64,000 bases of DNA. Origin: Streptomyces sp. WZ-12 (GTDB lineage Bacteria > Actinomycetota > Actinomycetes > Streptomycetales > Streptomycetaceae). The stretch lies in the NCBI RefSeq assembly GCF_028898845.1, contig NZ_CP118574.1, positions 2,666,001 to 2,730,000 of the forward strand, written 5' to 3'. Shown here piece after piece: positions 28,089 to 37,313 of this stretch. How positions within the stretch are numbered: the first letter of the stretch is position 1; the number at the start of each line of letters is the position of its first letter. The position numbers and the translations under genes were made by a program. The notes beneath the pieces were generated by a model that worked only from the letters and a program-made list of their open reading frames with translations, made no database searches and had not been told where the DNA came from.

Positions 28089-28290
28089 CTGGTACGCGGA
28101 GCGCTCTCCGAAGAGACGCTCCCGTATGCGTCATCGGGACAACTCCCCCACCCGGTTGCGTCATGGAGACGGCCGACTCTCCCGTATGCGTCATCGGTGT
28201 GCGTCGGCCTCCCCGTATGCGTCACCGCGGCAGCCCGCTCTCCCGTACGCGTCATCGACACAGCGCATCCGTCTCCGCACGCACCACTGG
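28089..28290. repeat. Degenerate tandem array with 30-bp period
   Basis: Inside a 591-base non-coding stretch (27984-28574). The 16-base core CCCGTATGCGTCATCG starts at 28121 and 28181 (identical) and at 28151, 28212 and 28242 (1-3 changes each), giving steps of 30, 30, 31 and 30. Weaker copies flank these near 28089 and 28273. The intervening 14-15 bases are not conserved. The 31-base step breaks any single reading frame, so the array is not a clean protein repeat. The rest of the interval shows nothing else. Confidence 0.8.
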
Positions 28291-28574
28291 CGCGACACCT
28301 CCCCGCACCCACCCACGAGGGTGACTTCGCGGGCACCGAGCTGACTCCGGGTGCAACGCACGTCATGGCTTTCTCGCCCGACAAAGTGAACTAACCACCT
28401 CCGCACCCCAGTTACCCGCGGTACGACATGTCCGAGAGCCGTGCGGTTGCGCCCGTTTTCGGGGGCGTGTGATTCCCGTCACCCCACCTGGAACCCGCGT
28501 CGACGGCTGACATCATGCGCTGAACCAACGGCGGTCGCAGGCGACCGGCCCGCGCGGAGGGAGGGGACGTCACC

Positions 28575-29915
28575 ATGGCAGTCACCGACGTCATCGGCGG
28601 CTCGGGAGGACGCGGCCCGGCAGGGCCCTGGCGCAACTGGGCGGGCAACGTGACCGCTCGCCCCGCCCGGATCGCAACGCCGGCGAGCACCGAGGAACTT
28701 GCGGCGGCCGTCGGGTCGGCCGCCGCGGACGGCCTGACGGTCAAGGCGGCCGGCACCGGGCACTCGTTCACCCCGGTCGCCGCCACCGACGGGCTGCTGA
28801 TCCGTCCCGAGCGACTCACCGGGATCCGCCGCATCGACCGTGCGGCCGGCACCGTCACGGTGGCCGCCGGCACCCCGCTCAGGGACCTCAACCGGGCGTT
28901 GTCGGCGCACGGGCTGTCGCTGACCAACATGGGCGACATCATGGCGCAGACCGTCTCCGGCGCCACCAGCACCGGGACCCACGGCACCGGCCGCGACTGC
29001 GCGTCGATCGCCGCGCAGATCACCGCGTTGGAACTGGTCACCGCCGACGGATCGGTGCTGCGTTGCTCCGCAGCGGAGAACCCCGAGGTGTTCGCCGGGG
29101 CGCGGTTGGGGTTGGGCGCGCTGGGCGTGGTGAGCGAGTTGACGTTCGCGGTGGAGCCGGAATTCCTGCTGACCGCCCGCGAGGAGCCGATGGCGTTCGC
29201 CGAGGTGACCGACCGCTTCGACGAACTCGCCGCCGAGAACGAGCACTTCGAGTTCTACTGGTTCCCCCACACCGGCAACTGCAACACCAAGCGCAACAAC
29301 CGTAGTCAGGGTCCGGCGGCGCCCCCGGGGCGAGTGAGCGGCTGGGTCGAGGACGAGTTGCTGTCCAACGGGGTGTTCCAGGTGGCGTGCGCGGTGGGCC
29401 GAGCGGTGCCGGCCGCCATACCGGGCATCGCGAAGCTCTCCAGCCGGGCGTTGTCCGCCCGTACGTACACCGATGTCCCCTACAAGGTGTTCACCTCGCC
29501 GCGGCGGGTGCGGTTCGTGGAGATGGAATACGCGCTCCCCAGGGAGGCCGCGATCGGGGCACTGCGTGAACTGAAGGCACTGGTGGAGCGGTCGGGCTTC
29601 AGGATCAGCTTCCCGGTGGAGGTGCGGACCGCGCCCGCCGACGACCTGGTGCTGTCCACCGCGTCGGGACGGGACACCGTCTACATAGCGGTGCACATGT
29701 ACCGCGGGACGCCGTACCAGGCGTACTTCGGGGCCACGGAGCGGATCATGACCGCGCACGGGGGCCGGCCGCACTGGGGGAAGTTGCATACCCGCGACGC
29801 GGCATACCTGGCGGGCGTCTATCCGCGGTTCGGCGAGTTCACGGCGCTGCGCGATCGGCTGGACCCGGAGCGCCGGTTCGCCAACCGCTACCTGCGGCAG
29901 GTGCTGGGTGAGTGA
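28575..29915 (+). CDS. FAD-linked oxidase, D-arabinono-1,4-lactone oxidase family
   Basis: 446 residues with GGGAGGGG before the ATG. The N-terminal FAD-binding PCMH domain (about 20-190) has VKAAGTGHSFTPVA, the usual site of the flavin-contacting histidine, and SGATSTGTHGTGRDC. The C-terminal ALO domain ends HWGKLHTRDAAYL and FANRYLRQVLG. Relatives oxidise aldonolactones or alditols using O2. Substrate unknown. It follows the 30-bp repeat array and is closed by a hairpin. Confidence 0.88.
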   Translation: MAVTDVIGGSGGRGPAGPWRNWAGNVTARPARIATPASTEELAAAVGSAAADGLTVKAAGTGHSFTPVAATDGLLIRPERLTGIRRIDRAAGTVTVAAGTPLRDLNRALSAHGLSLTNMGDIMAQTVSGATSTGTHGTGRDCASIAAQITALELVTADGSVLRCSAAENPEVFAGARLGLGALGVVSELTFAVEPEFLLTAREEPMAFAEVTDRFDELAAENEHFEFYWFPHTGNCNTKRNNRSQGPAAPPGRVSGWVEDELLSNGVFQVACAVGRAVPAAIPGIAKLSSRALSARTYTDVPYKVFTSPRRVRFVEMEYALPREAAIGALRELKALVERSGFRISFPVEVRTAPADDLVLSTASGRDTVYIAVHMYRGTPYQAYFGATERIMTAHGGRPHWGKLHTRDAAYLAGVYPRFGEFTALRDRLDPERRFANRYLRQVLGE

Positions 29916-29941
29916 GCGGCGGCCGGCCCGTTGGTGACGTG

Positions 29942-29978
29942 CCGCGGCCCGGTGTCCCGTAGGGGCACCGGGCCGCGG
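29942..29978. terminator. Terminator between the ALO-type oxidase and a convergent gene
   Basis: A 17-bp stem (29942-29958 with 29962-29978) with one U-G pair and a 3-nt loop, 27 bases after the oxidase stop codon and 61 bases from the end of the opposing gene. Confidence 0.75.
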
Positions 29979-30038
29979 TCCTGGGTGGCCCGCCGATGCG
30001 GCGGCCCGCCCGTTGGGGGCGATCCTTCGTCAGGGGTA

Positions 30039-31196
30039 TCAGGGGGTGTTGGGGTCGGAGGTCTGCCCACCGGAGGGCTTGTCGCCCTGCTGGTGCCCCG
30101 GGGTGGCGCCACCGCCGGTCGAGCCGGAGCCACCGCCATCCTTGCCGCCGTCGGTACCGGCCGACGGGCTCGGCGACGGATCGGGCGAGGAGGACGTACC
30201 GGGGCTCGGAGAGCCGGAGGCGCCGTCGCTCGGGGTCGGCGTCGGGGACTGCCCGCCGTGGTCGGTGCCACTGTCGGCACCGTCGGAACCCGTGCCGCCG
30301 GAGCGGTTGGGGTCCGGCGACTGCGAACCGCCATGGCGGTCGGTGCCGCTCCCGGTGGAGTGCCCGGGCTCCGGCGCCTGCGGAGTGCTGTGCCGCTGCG
30401 GCGAGAAGTTGCCGGAGGTGATGTTGCTGAGGGTGGTGCCGGGACTGCCGCTCGCCGACTGGCCGGTGAGAAGCTCGGTGGCGGTGACGGCGCCCATGGC
30501 GAGCACGAAGACGGCGAGCGCACCGAGCGCGGGCCGCTTCCAGCCGCGCAACCGGGTCCCGTAGGTGGCGGTCGCCTCTTCGGTGTCGTGCGGCACGCTG
30601 CCGGACTCCGGGCCCCCGGGGCCGCCGGCCTGCGGGAGCACGGTGGTCGCGTCGGCGTCCCGGGCAGCGGCCCGGCCCAGCGCCATGGTCCGCTCGGCCG
30701 GCCGCGCCACGAGCTGAGTCGCGTCCAGGTCGCGTCCGGGTGGCTGCCGCTGAGCGCGGGGGATCAACTGCGTGCGGGCCGCGGCGGGATCCGGTTCACG
30801 GGCCGCGACCGAGGTGACGGGGTCCTGGGTGCCCTGCTTGTCGAAGGTGGGCAGCACCTTCGTAGCGTCGGCGGACCCAGGGGTGCTAGTGGTGGTCTGG
30901 GATCGAGTGGTGGATCGAGATCGGCTGGTGGAGACGCGGTGCGGCTTCGGCCGGGTGGTGACCGCCGCTTCCTTGATCTGCTCACCGGTGCGACGGAACA
31001 GGTGCTGGAATATCGAACCGCCGGTCGTGGCGACGACACTGACGACACCTGCGCCGATGATGGTTCCGTACACACCGAGCTGACCTGCGAGGAACGCGGC
31101 GACGGCCGCTGCGAGCGCGCTGCCGGCGACCTGGGCGAGGCTCAGGTCGACCCGCTTCTCCTTCGGTTTCGTGTCGGCTTCGGTTTTTTCGTCCAT
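30039..31196 (-). CDS. Hypothetical membrane protein with DAT-x-V/L repeats and a Ser/Pro/Gly-rich tail
   Basis: 385 residues, no named family recognised. Order: charged N-terminus (1-18), hydrophobic Gly/Ala region (about 20-66), basic Ser/Thr linker, three short motifs DATKVLP, DATQLV and DATTVLP (within about 108-190), one further helix (about 224-245), then about 130 residues of Ser/Pro/Gly/Thr-rich sequence likely outside the cell. Threonines in DAT-(K/Q/T)-(V/L) contexts resemble Ser/Thr kinase or FHA-ligand sites of actinobacteria; this is inference. Divergent from sepH. Confidence 0.75.
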   Translation of the reverse strand: MDEKTEADTKPKEKRVDLSLAQVAGSALAAAVAAFLAGQLGVYGTIIGAGVVSVVATTGGSIFQHLFRRTGEQIKEAAVTTRPKPHRVSTSRSRSTTRSQTTTSTPGSADATKVLPTFDKQGTQDPVTSVAAREPDPAAARTQLIPRAQRQPPGRDLDATQLVARPAERTMALGRAAARDADATTVLPQAGGPGGPESGSVPHDTEEATATYGTRLRGWKRPALGALAVFVLAMGAVTATELLTGQSASGSPGTTLSNITSGNFSPQRHSTPQAPEPGHSTGSGTDRHGGSQSPDPNRSGGTGSDGADSGTDHGGQSPTPTPSDGASGSPSPGTSSSPDPSPSPSAGTDGGKDGGGSGSTGGGATPGHQQGDKPSGGQTSDPNTP

Positions 31197-31692
31197 CTCC
31201 TACCTTTGATCGCCCCTTCGCTCCATCTTGCATGGAGAAGTGACCAAATGGCGGAGTCATTAGTTCCGAATCTGAGGAATCTGTGAACCTTGCCACCCAC
31301 AGCGCAGGTAGAGAGGTCGACAAGGTGACTTGCCCTGACTCCCTGCCCAGAACTTCCACGGCGCGGCGGTCCACTTCAGTGGCCCAAATGGAGTACTGTG
31401 GCGAGCCCTGGCCCCGGTTCCCGTCCGGCTGCCCGGACCCGCGGGAGGGGCACTGAAGGTGACACCCTCCCTGGGGTGCCGTTGCTCGGCACGGGTGGTC
31501 GGTGACAGGGCAAGCGGCATGGTCACTGAGCGTTGCGAACTGGTAACCGTGTCATGACGGCGTTTCTGGGCCAAGCCCCGACACGCCGGGCAACTCGGCA
31601 ATGTTGTGGCAGGCTGCACCCGGGCAGGCCACACTCGACTAGCGGAAGCAGCGACGCACGTGACGTCGGCAGGCACCACCCGGGAGGTCCCC
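31197..31692. other. Divergent intergenic region between the hypothetical membrane protein and sepH
   Basis: 496 bases with promoters expected for both genes. No coding frame with streptomycete bias and no assignable operator seen. Confidence 0.45.
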
Positions 31693-32748
31693 ATGCCCGA
31701 ACTGCGTGTCGTGGCCGTCTCCAACGACGGCACACGGCTGGTGCTCAAGGCTGCGGACAGCACCGAGTACACGCTTCCGATCGACGAACGGCTGCGCGCA
31801 GCCGTCCGCAACGACAGAGCGCGGCTGGGCCAGATCGAGATCGAGGTCGAGAGTCATCTGCGCCCGCGGGACATCCAGGCGCGGATACGAGCCGGTGCCT
31901 CCGCTGAGGAGGTCGCTCAACTCGCCGGCATCCCCGTCGACCGGGTGCGCCGCTTCGAGGGGCCGGTGCTCGCCGAGCGGGCGTTCATGGCCGAACGGGC
32001 CCGCAAGACCCCCGTGCGTCGACCGGGCGAGAACACCGGGCCCCAGCTCGGCGAGGCGGTTGCCGAGCGACTGCTGCTGCGCGGCGCCGACAAGGACAGC
32101 GCCCAGTGGGACTCCTGGCGCCGGGACGACGGCACCTGGGAGGTGCTGCTCGTCTACCGGGCTGCCGGGGAGCCGCAGTCAGCCACCTGGACCTACGATC
32201 CGCCGCGCCGCCTAGTGCAGGCCGTGGACGACGAGGCTCGGGCGCTGATCGGCGAGAGCGACGACACCCCCGAGCCCAGCTTCCCGTTCGTGCCCCGGAT
32301 CGCGCGGCTGCCGCGCGACCGGCCGTTGGACCGCACCCTGGACCGTCAGGCACCGGAGCGCGCCGAGCAATCCGGCGAGGACCGGGAACGGGAGGGTCGG
32401 AGCGAGGAGGCCACCGGCGAGCGGGAGCGGGATTCGCTGACCAGCCTGTTGGAGGCGGTGCCCAGCTTCCGGGGCGACATGGTCGTCCCGGATACCGCCA
32501 AGGCGTCGCAGCCGGAGGACGAGGAGCAGGCCAAGGTCGAGGAGCCGCCGGCTCCCGCGGCGAGCGCGGGCGCGGGTTCCGCGTATGCCGATGTGCTGAT
32601 GCCGCGGGCGGTGGGCGGCCACCGCGACCGACTGACCGGGACGACGGACCGGCAGGCCGAGGCGGACGGAGTGCGACCCGGGCGACGGGCCGCGGTGCCC
32701 AGTTGGGACGAGATCGTCTTCGGCACGCGGAGGAAGAAGCCGGAGTAA
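31693..32748 (+). CDS. sepH: Cell division protein SepH
   Basis: 351 residues from the ATG at 31693 with GGGAGG upstream; the frame is open 29 codons further. The N-terminal DUF3071 domain (MPELRVVAVSNDGTRLVLKA) contains a helix-turn-helix (ASAEEVAQLAGIPVDRVRRFEGP, about 59-82) and runs to about residue 195. A long disordered acidic region follows, with a basic C-terminus (IVFGTRRKKPE). SepH binds DNA and FtsZ and promotes Z-ring assembly in Streptomyces and other actinobacteria. Confidence 0.93.
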   Translation: MPELRVVAVSNDGTRLVLKAADSTEYTLPIDERLRAAVRNDRARLGQIEIEVESHLRPRDIQARIRAGASAEEVAQLAGIPVDRVRRFEGPVLAERAFMAERARKTPVRRPGENTGPQLGEAVAERLLLRGADKDSAQWDSWRRDDGTWEVLLVYRAAGEPQSATWTYDPPRRLVQAVDDEARALIGESDDTPEPSFPFVPRIARLPRDRPLDRTLDRQAPERAEQSGEDREREGRSEEATGERERDSLTSLLEAVPSFRGDMVVPDTAKASQPEDEEQAKVEEPPAPAASAGAGSAYADVLMPRAVGGHRDRLTGTTDRQAEADGVRPGRRAAVPSWDEIVFGTRRKKPE

Positions 32749-32784
32749 CCCGTAAACGGCCGGGTTCCGGCCCTGTTGTTCGTG

Positions 32785-32824
32785 GCGTCCGCCCGCTCCC
32801 TGGATTCGGGGAGCGGGCGGACGC
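32785..32824. terminator. Terminator between sepH and sseA
   Basis: A perfect 16-bp stem (32785-32800 with 32809-32824) and an 8-nt loop between convergent genes. Confidence 0.75.
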
Positions 32825-32859
32825 CGTTCCGCGGGCCCGTCATGGGCCCCAGCGGCCGC

Positions 32860-33699
32860 TCAGCCGGGCTGCGGGCCGGTGGCGATGGACCGGGAGGGGT
32901 CGGCGCACCATTCGCTCCAGGAACCGACGTACAGCGCCGCGGGGATGCCGGCGACGGCGAGGGCGAGGACCTGGTGGGCGGCGGACACGCCGGAGCCGCA
33001 GTAGACGCCGACCTCGGTCTCGTTGGTGGCGCCCAGCGCCGTGAAGCGTGCGGCGAGTTCGGCGGCGGGGCGGAAGACCGTGCTGCCGTCGGCGACGTTC
33101 TCGGTCGTGGGGGCGGACACCGCGCCGGGGATGTGGCCGGCCACCGGGTCGATGGGTTCGGTCTCGCCCCGGTAGCGCTCCCCCGCCCGCGCGTCCAGGA
33201 GGACGCCGCGACGGGCGAGGGCGGCCGCGTCGTCGGCGGTCAACAACGGCATCGCGCCGGGTGCGGGAGTGAAGTCACCCTGCCGCGGAGTCACTTTGTC
33301 GACACTCATCGCGCCGCCGGACGCTCGCCATGCGGCAACTCCGCCGTCGAGAACCCGCACGTCCGGGTGGCCCGCCCAGCGCAGCAGCCACCACGCGCGG
33401 GCGGCGGCCCACCCCTGACCGCCGTCGTACGTGACCACCGGGCGGGCGGCACTGACGCCGGCGGCCCGCATCGCGGCGGCGAAGACGGCGAGTTGGGGGA
33501 GCGGGTGCCGACCCGCCGTACCGGGCGGCCCGGCCAGTTCGCCGTCGAGGTCGACGTAGACCGCGCCGGGCAGGTGACCGGCCTCGTACTCGGGGCGCCC
33601 GGGCGGACCGCCGAGCTGGTAGCGCACGTCCAGGAGGAGCGGAGCATCGGGGCCCGTCAACTCGCTCGCGAGTTCGGTAGCGGTGATGATGGCATTCAT
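32860..33699 (-). CDS. sseA: Sulfurtransferase with two rhodanese domains
   Basis: 279 residues from the ATG at 33699, chosen because AAGG lies about 9 bases upstream; an ATG at 33708 is possible. Two rhodanese domains: the first (about 8-120) has DVRYQLGGPPGRPEYEAGHLPGA, and the second (about 150-275) carries the catalytic cysteine in VYCGSGVSAAHQ. The CGSGV(S/T)A loop is the 3-mercaptopyruvate sulfurtransferase type rather than thiosulfate sulfurtransferase. Confidence 0.88.
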   Translation of the reverse strand: MNAIITATELASELTGPDAPLLLDVRYQLGGPPGRPEYEAGHLPGAVYVDLDGELAGPPGTAGRHPLPQLAVFAAAMRAAGVSAARPVVTYDGGQGWAAARAWWLLRWAGHPDVRVLDGGVAAWRASGGAMSVDKVTPRQGDFTPAPGAMPLLTADDAAALARRGVLLDARAGERYRGETEPIDPVAGHIPGAVSAPTTENVADGSTVFRPAAELAARFTALGATNETEVGVYCGSGVSAAHQVLALAVAGIPAALYVGSWSEWCADPSRSIATGPQPG

Positions 33700-33949
33700 G
33701 GCACTCATCCTTGCGTAGCGATCACTACGTACAGAAGGCGGGTGCGCACCCTCCGTATGACGGAGTTCGGCGGCGCCGCAACGCCACCGAAACGGAAGTG
33801 GAACATCAAAACGGGCATTCTCCCTCGCGAACGCGCCATGGACGGCGCGGCCGGGGCGCACACCCGATGACAGGGTGCGAGCATCTGCTCGGGACCCCCG
33901 CCCGTACCGCACATGGCCAGCACCACGATGCTCCGAGGAGAGAGTGACG

Positions 33950-34723
33950 ATGACGACCGAGGCAGCAGCCCGGCGGATGCCCGGCGCGCCCTGCTGGGTG
34001 AGCCTCCTGGCACACAGCCTGCCCGCGACGCAGGAGTTCTACGGCGCGCTCTTCGGCTGGGAGTTCCGCCCGGGGCCGCAGCACTTCGGTCCCTATGCGC
34101 GCGCCTTCCTCGACGGGCTAGAGGTGGCCGGAGTCGGTGAACTGGCGGCCGACCGGCACCTCCCGGTGGCCTGGACCACCTATCTGGCCAGTGACGACGC
34201 GGACGTGACCGCCGAGCAGATCCGCGCCTGCGGCGGCACCGTCGGGGTCGGCCCGTTGGACGCCGACGACGCCGGGCGGATGGCGATCGCCTCCGACCCG
34301 CAGGGCGCCATCTTCGGCGTCTGGCAGGGCAAGGCGATGCTGGGCACCGCGGTCAGCGGCGAACCGGGCACTCCCGTGTGGAACGAGTTGGTCACCCAGG
34401 AGACGGACTCCGTCGCCCCGTTCTACGAGCACGTCTTCGGCTTCGAGCGGGAGGCCGTGGTCTCCGCCGACTTCGACTATCTGACGCTGCACATCAAGGG
34501 CAAGCCGGTCGCCGGCATCCACGGCGTCGGCAACGCGCTGCCGCGCGACCGGGGTCCGCACTGGATGACGTACTTCGCCGTCCCGGATACCGACGCCGCC
34601 GCCCGTCGGGTCGTCGAACTGGGCGGCCATGTGCTGCGGCCCGCGCGGGAGTCGGCGCACGGCCGGCTGGCGACCGTCGCCGACAGCGAGGGCGCGGCGT
34701 TCACCATCATCCAGCGGCGCTGA
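33950..34723 (+). CDS. VOC superfamily (glyoxalase-like) protein with two domains
   Basis: 257 residues from the ATG at 33950 with GAGGAG upstream. Two similar halves each show the VOC strand pattern: PGAPCWVSLLAHSLPATQEFYGALFGWEF (about 9-37) and TPVWNELVTQETDSVAPFYEHVFGFE (about 140-165). Similar streptomycete proteins are annotated as hydroxylases or bleomycin-resistance-like proteins, but no substrate can be inferred. Convergent with tdk, with only 35 bases between and no obvious hairpin. Confidence 0.82.
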   Translation: MTTEAAARRMPGAPCWVSLLAHSLPATQEFYGALFGWEFRPGPQHFGPYARAFLDGLEVAGVGELAADRHLPVAWTTYLASDDADVTAEQIRACGGTVGVGPLDADDAGRMAIASDPQGAIFGVWQGKAMLGTAVSGEPGTPVWNELVTQETDSVAPFYEHVFGFEREAVVSADFDYLTLHIKGKPVAGIHGVGNALPRDRGPHWMTYFAVPDTDAAARRVVELGGHVLRPARESAHGRLATVADSEGAAFTIIQRR

Positions 34724-34758
34724 GGCAGGCCACCCGTCCGGCGACCGCGGACCCGTGT

Positions 34759-35424
34759 CTAGCGCGCGCTGTCGACCGGCAGGACGTCCGGGGAGAGCGC
34801 GGCCGCGTGGGCGGTCGCCGCGGTCTGCCGCCGGCTGTGGTGACGGCGGCACAGCACCTCGTAGCCGACCTCCGCAGGCCGCTCCGCGCCCTCGCCCACG
34901 ACATCGCCGACGACGACCTGCGCGCCCTCGACGACCATCCGACCGTCGACGGTCCGCGCGTTGTGGGTGGCCCGGGCGCCGCACCAGCACAGCGCCTCCA
35001 CCTTCAGTGCCTCGATGCGGTCGGCGAGTTCGACCAGGCGCTGGGACCCGGGGAAGAGCTTGCTGCGGAAGTCGGTGGTGATGCCGAACGCGAAGACGTC
35101 CAGATCCAGGTCGTCGACGACCCGGGCGAGTTGGTCGACCTGCTCGGGACCGAGGAACTGCGCCTCGTCGGCTATGACGTAGTCGACCCGGCCGCCGGCA
35201 CTGAGGTGGTCCACGACGTGGGCGTAGAAGTCGAGGTCGTCCACGGCTTCGACGGCCTCGGTGACCAGGCCCAGGCGCGAGGAGAGTTTGCCGCGGCCGG
35301 CCCGGTCGTTGCGGCTGTAGATCATGCCCTGTAGGCCGCGGGCCGATCGGTTGTGCTCGATCTGCAGCGCCAGTGTCGACTTTCCGCAGTCCATCGTTCC
35401 GGAGAAGAACACCAGCTCGGGCAT
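34759..35424 (-). CDS. tdk: Thymidine kinase
   Basis: 221 residues. P-loop GTMDCGKST (residues 9-17), YVIADEAQFL acidic motif, and a lasso region with CWCGARATHNAR and a later CRRHH giving the structural zinc site. It phosphorylates thymidine to dTMP for salvage. Confidence 0.95.
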   Translation of the reverse strand: MPELVFFSGTMDCGKSTLALQIEHNRSARGLQGMIYSRNDRAGRGKLSSRLGLVTEAVEAVDDLDFYAHVVDHLSAGGRVDYVIADEAQFLGPEQVDQLARVVDDLDLDVFAFGITTDFRSKLFPGSQRLVELADRIEALKVEALCWCGARATHNARTVDGRMVVEGAQVVVGDVVGEGAERPAEVGYEVLCRRHHSRRQTAATAHAAALSPDVLPVDSAR

Positions 35425-35494
35425 GGGGAAGGGCGGGCCTTTCGGGCTCGTACGGATGGGACGTGCGGAGGGAGTCGGTGCGGACGTGCAGGGG

Positions 35495-36685
35495 TCAGGT
35501 GCGGACTTCGAGGAGCGGCACCAACTGCTCCACCGGGGTCATGGAGCCGTGCAGACCGACCATCTGCGACTCGTTGGGCTCCCGTTCACTGGCGACGATC
35601 GCCACGTCGGCGTGGGCGGCGGCCACCACGTCGCCGATCCGGGCGCGGACCCGGTCGTCGACCTGCGGGCCGAACCAGCCCGCGGCGATGGCCTCCTCGC
35701 GGCCGGCGACCCACATCTGGTCGCCGACCACTTCGCGCCACACGGCGAGCACGTCGGCGGCGGCGCCCGGGTGGGCGTAGACGTGCCGGGCGCGCCCCTC
35801 GCCGCCCAACAGGCGTACGCCGGCGCGCAGTTCCCAGTCCTCGTCGAAGTCGATCCGGGAGTCGGGGTCGAAGGGGATGTCGATCATGCCGTGGTCGGCG
35901 GTGACGTACAGGGCGCTGCGCGGCGGGAGTTGCTCGGCCAGGCGCTGGGCGAGCCGGTCCACGTAGAGCAGTTGGCCGCGCCAGGCGTCGGAGTCGACGC
36001 CGTAACGGTGGCCCTTGCCGTCAACCTCGGAGTAGTAGGTGTAGACCAATGAGCGGTCACCGGCGGCCAGTTGCTCGGCGGCGAGGTCCATCCGCTCCTC
36101 GCCGGAGAGGCGGCCGTGGAAGGTGCCGCCGCTGAGCGCGATCCGGGTGAGCGGGGTCTGGGCGAAGTCGGGCGCGGAGACCTGGCAGGTGTGGATGCCG
36201 GCGGCGTCGGCGAGTTGGAAGACCGTGGGGTAGGGCTGCCAGGCGTGCGGGTCGGTCCACGGGCGCCAGCGCAGTTGGTTCATCAGCGCGCCGGTGGCCG
36301 GGTCCTGGCAGGTGTATCCGGGCAGGCCGTGCGCGCCCGGTGGCAGGCCGGTGCCGACCGAGGCCAGGGACGTGGCGGTGGTGGCGGGGAAGCCGGCGGT
36401 GAGCGGGCGGCCGGTGCCGTTGAACGAGCTGTCCAGGAGGGAGGTGAGGAACGGCGCCTCGTCCGGGTGGGCACGCAGCAGTTCCCAACCGAGGCCGTCG
36501 ATCAGGAAGACGCAGGCGCGGTCGGCGGGGGCCAGCTCCATGGTGCTGCTGACGCCGGACAGGCCCTGGCCGGCGACGATGGCGGGCAGCAGGTCAGCCA
36601 GCGAGCCGGTGCCGTACTGGGGCACCGGGGCGGTGAGCGGGTCGAGCGGTTCCGGCTCCGGCCAGGCGGGGGCGGTGTGCACCAT
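35495..36685 (-). CDS. Alkaline phosphatase superfamily protein (nucleotide pyrophosphatase-like)
   Basis: 396 residues. The metal-binding core is visible: CVFLIDGLGWELL, TTATSLASVGTGLPPGAHGLPGY with the nucleophile threonine, ADHGMID, and a late GRARHVYAHPG. This is the type I phosphodiesterase/nucleotide pyrophosphatase branch. No signal peptide, so a cytoplasmic hydrolase. The start overlaps the stop of the DUF5998 gene by one base. Confidence 0.85.
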   Translation of the reverse strand: MVHTAPAWPEPEPLDPLTAPVPQYGTGSLADLLPAIVAGQGLSGVSSTMELAPADRACVFLIDGLGWELLRAHPDEAPFLTSLLDSSFNGTGRPLTAGFPATTATSLASVGTGLPPGAHGLPGYTCQDPATGALMNQLRWRPWTDPHAWQPYPTVFQLADAAGIHTCQVSAPDFAQTPLTRIALSGGTFHGRLSGEERMDLAAEQLAAGDRSLVYTYYSEVDGKGHRYGVDSDAWRGQLLYVDRLAQRLAEQLPPRSALYVTADHGMIDIPFDPDSRIDFDEDWELRAGVRLLGGEGRARHVYAHPGAAADVLAVWREVVGDQMWVAGREEAIAAGWFGPQVDDRVRARIGDVVAAAHADVAIVASEREPNESQMVGLHGSMTPVEQLVPLLEVRT

Positions 36686-37275
36686 CAGCGGGCGCTGGTG
36701 GCCGCGGTGGCCTCGGAGAGCGCCTGGGCGAAGGCGAGGGTCTCACGCACCGAGTCCGGGCCGTCGCCGGCCTCGCTGACCCGGAGGGAGAGGTCGTCCG
36801 CGGTGGAGGAGCCGGTGTAGCCGTGGTCCGCGTCGCAGTTGGGGTCGCCGCAACTGGCGGGCTCCAGGTCGAGGCGCGCGACGGCGCCCCAGCCGATGGT
36901 GAGGACGACCTCGCGGGGGAGCTGGCCGGGGGTGTAGGACTCGGGGTTGGCGACGACGCGGCTGAGCACGACGGACGAGATCCGGCCGAGCTTGACGGAC
37001 TCGGTGGAGGTGGTGGCGTACGGGGACGGGGAGGTGGCGTCGGCGGCCTGCTCGTCGGTGTGGCTGACGATGAAACGGGTGCCGGTCAGGACCAGGACCG
37101 TGACGTGGCGGCGGACCTCGTTGGCGTCGAAGGTCGTCTCCTGGTGGACGAGGTACGACACCACCGGCTCACCACCGACCGCGGCCTGCACCGCCTCGGC
37201 CACGAGCGTCGGGTAATAGCCACTGCGCTCGATCGCCGCGCGCAGCCCCTGGGTCGTCGTACCGGTCTTAGCCAT
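36685..37275 (-). CDS. DUF5998 family protein
   Basis: 196 residues from the ATG at 37275 (an ATG at 37284 is possible). Conserved-looking parts are LRAAIERSGYYPTLVAEAV, YLVHQETTFDANEVRRHVTVLVLT and ASCGDPNCDADHGYTG, the last with two cysteines and a histidine that could bind metal. Function unknown. Translationally coupled to the phosphatase-superfamily gene. Confidence 0.82.
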   Translation of the reverse strand: MAKTGTTTQGLRAAIERSGYYPTLVAEAVQAAVGGEPVVSYLVHQETTFDANEVRRHVTVLVLTGTRFIVSHTDEQAADATSPSPYATTSTESVKLGRISSVVLSRVVANPESYTPGQLPREVVLTIGWGAVARLDLEPASCGDPNCDADHGYTGSSTADDLSLRVSEAGDGPDSVRETLAFAQALSEATAATSAR

Positions 37276-37313
37276 GGGGTCCATCTTACGGGGCGCACCG
37301 GGGCGCGAGAGCC

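Noticed and set aside
28089..28290. CRISPR array
   Set aside because: The repeats are about 16 bases at a 30-bp period with 14-15-base gaps. CRISPR repeats and spacers are each longer, and no cas gene is in the window.
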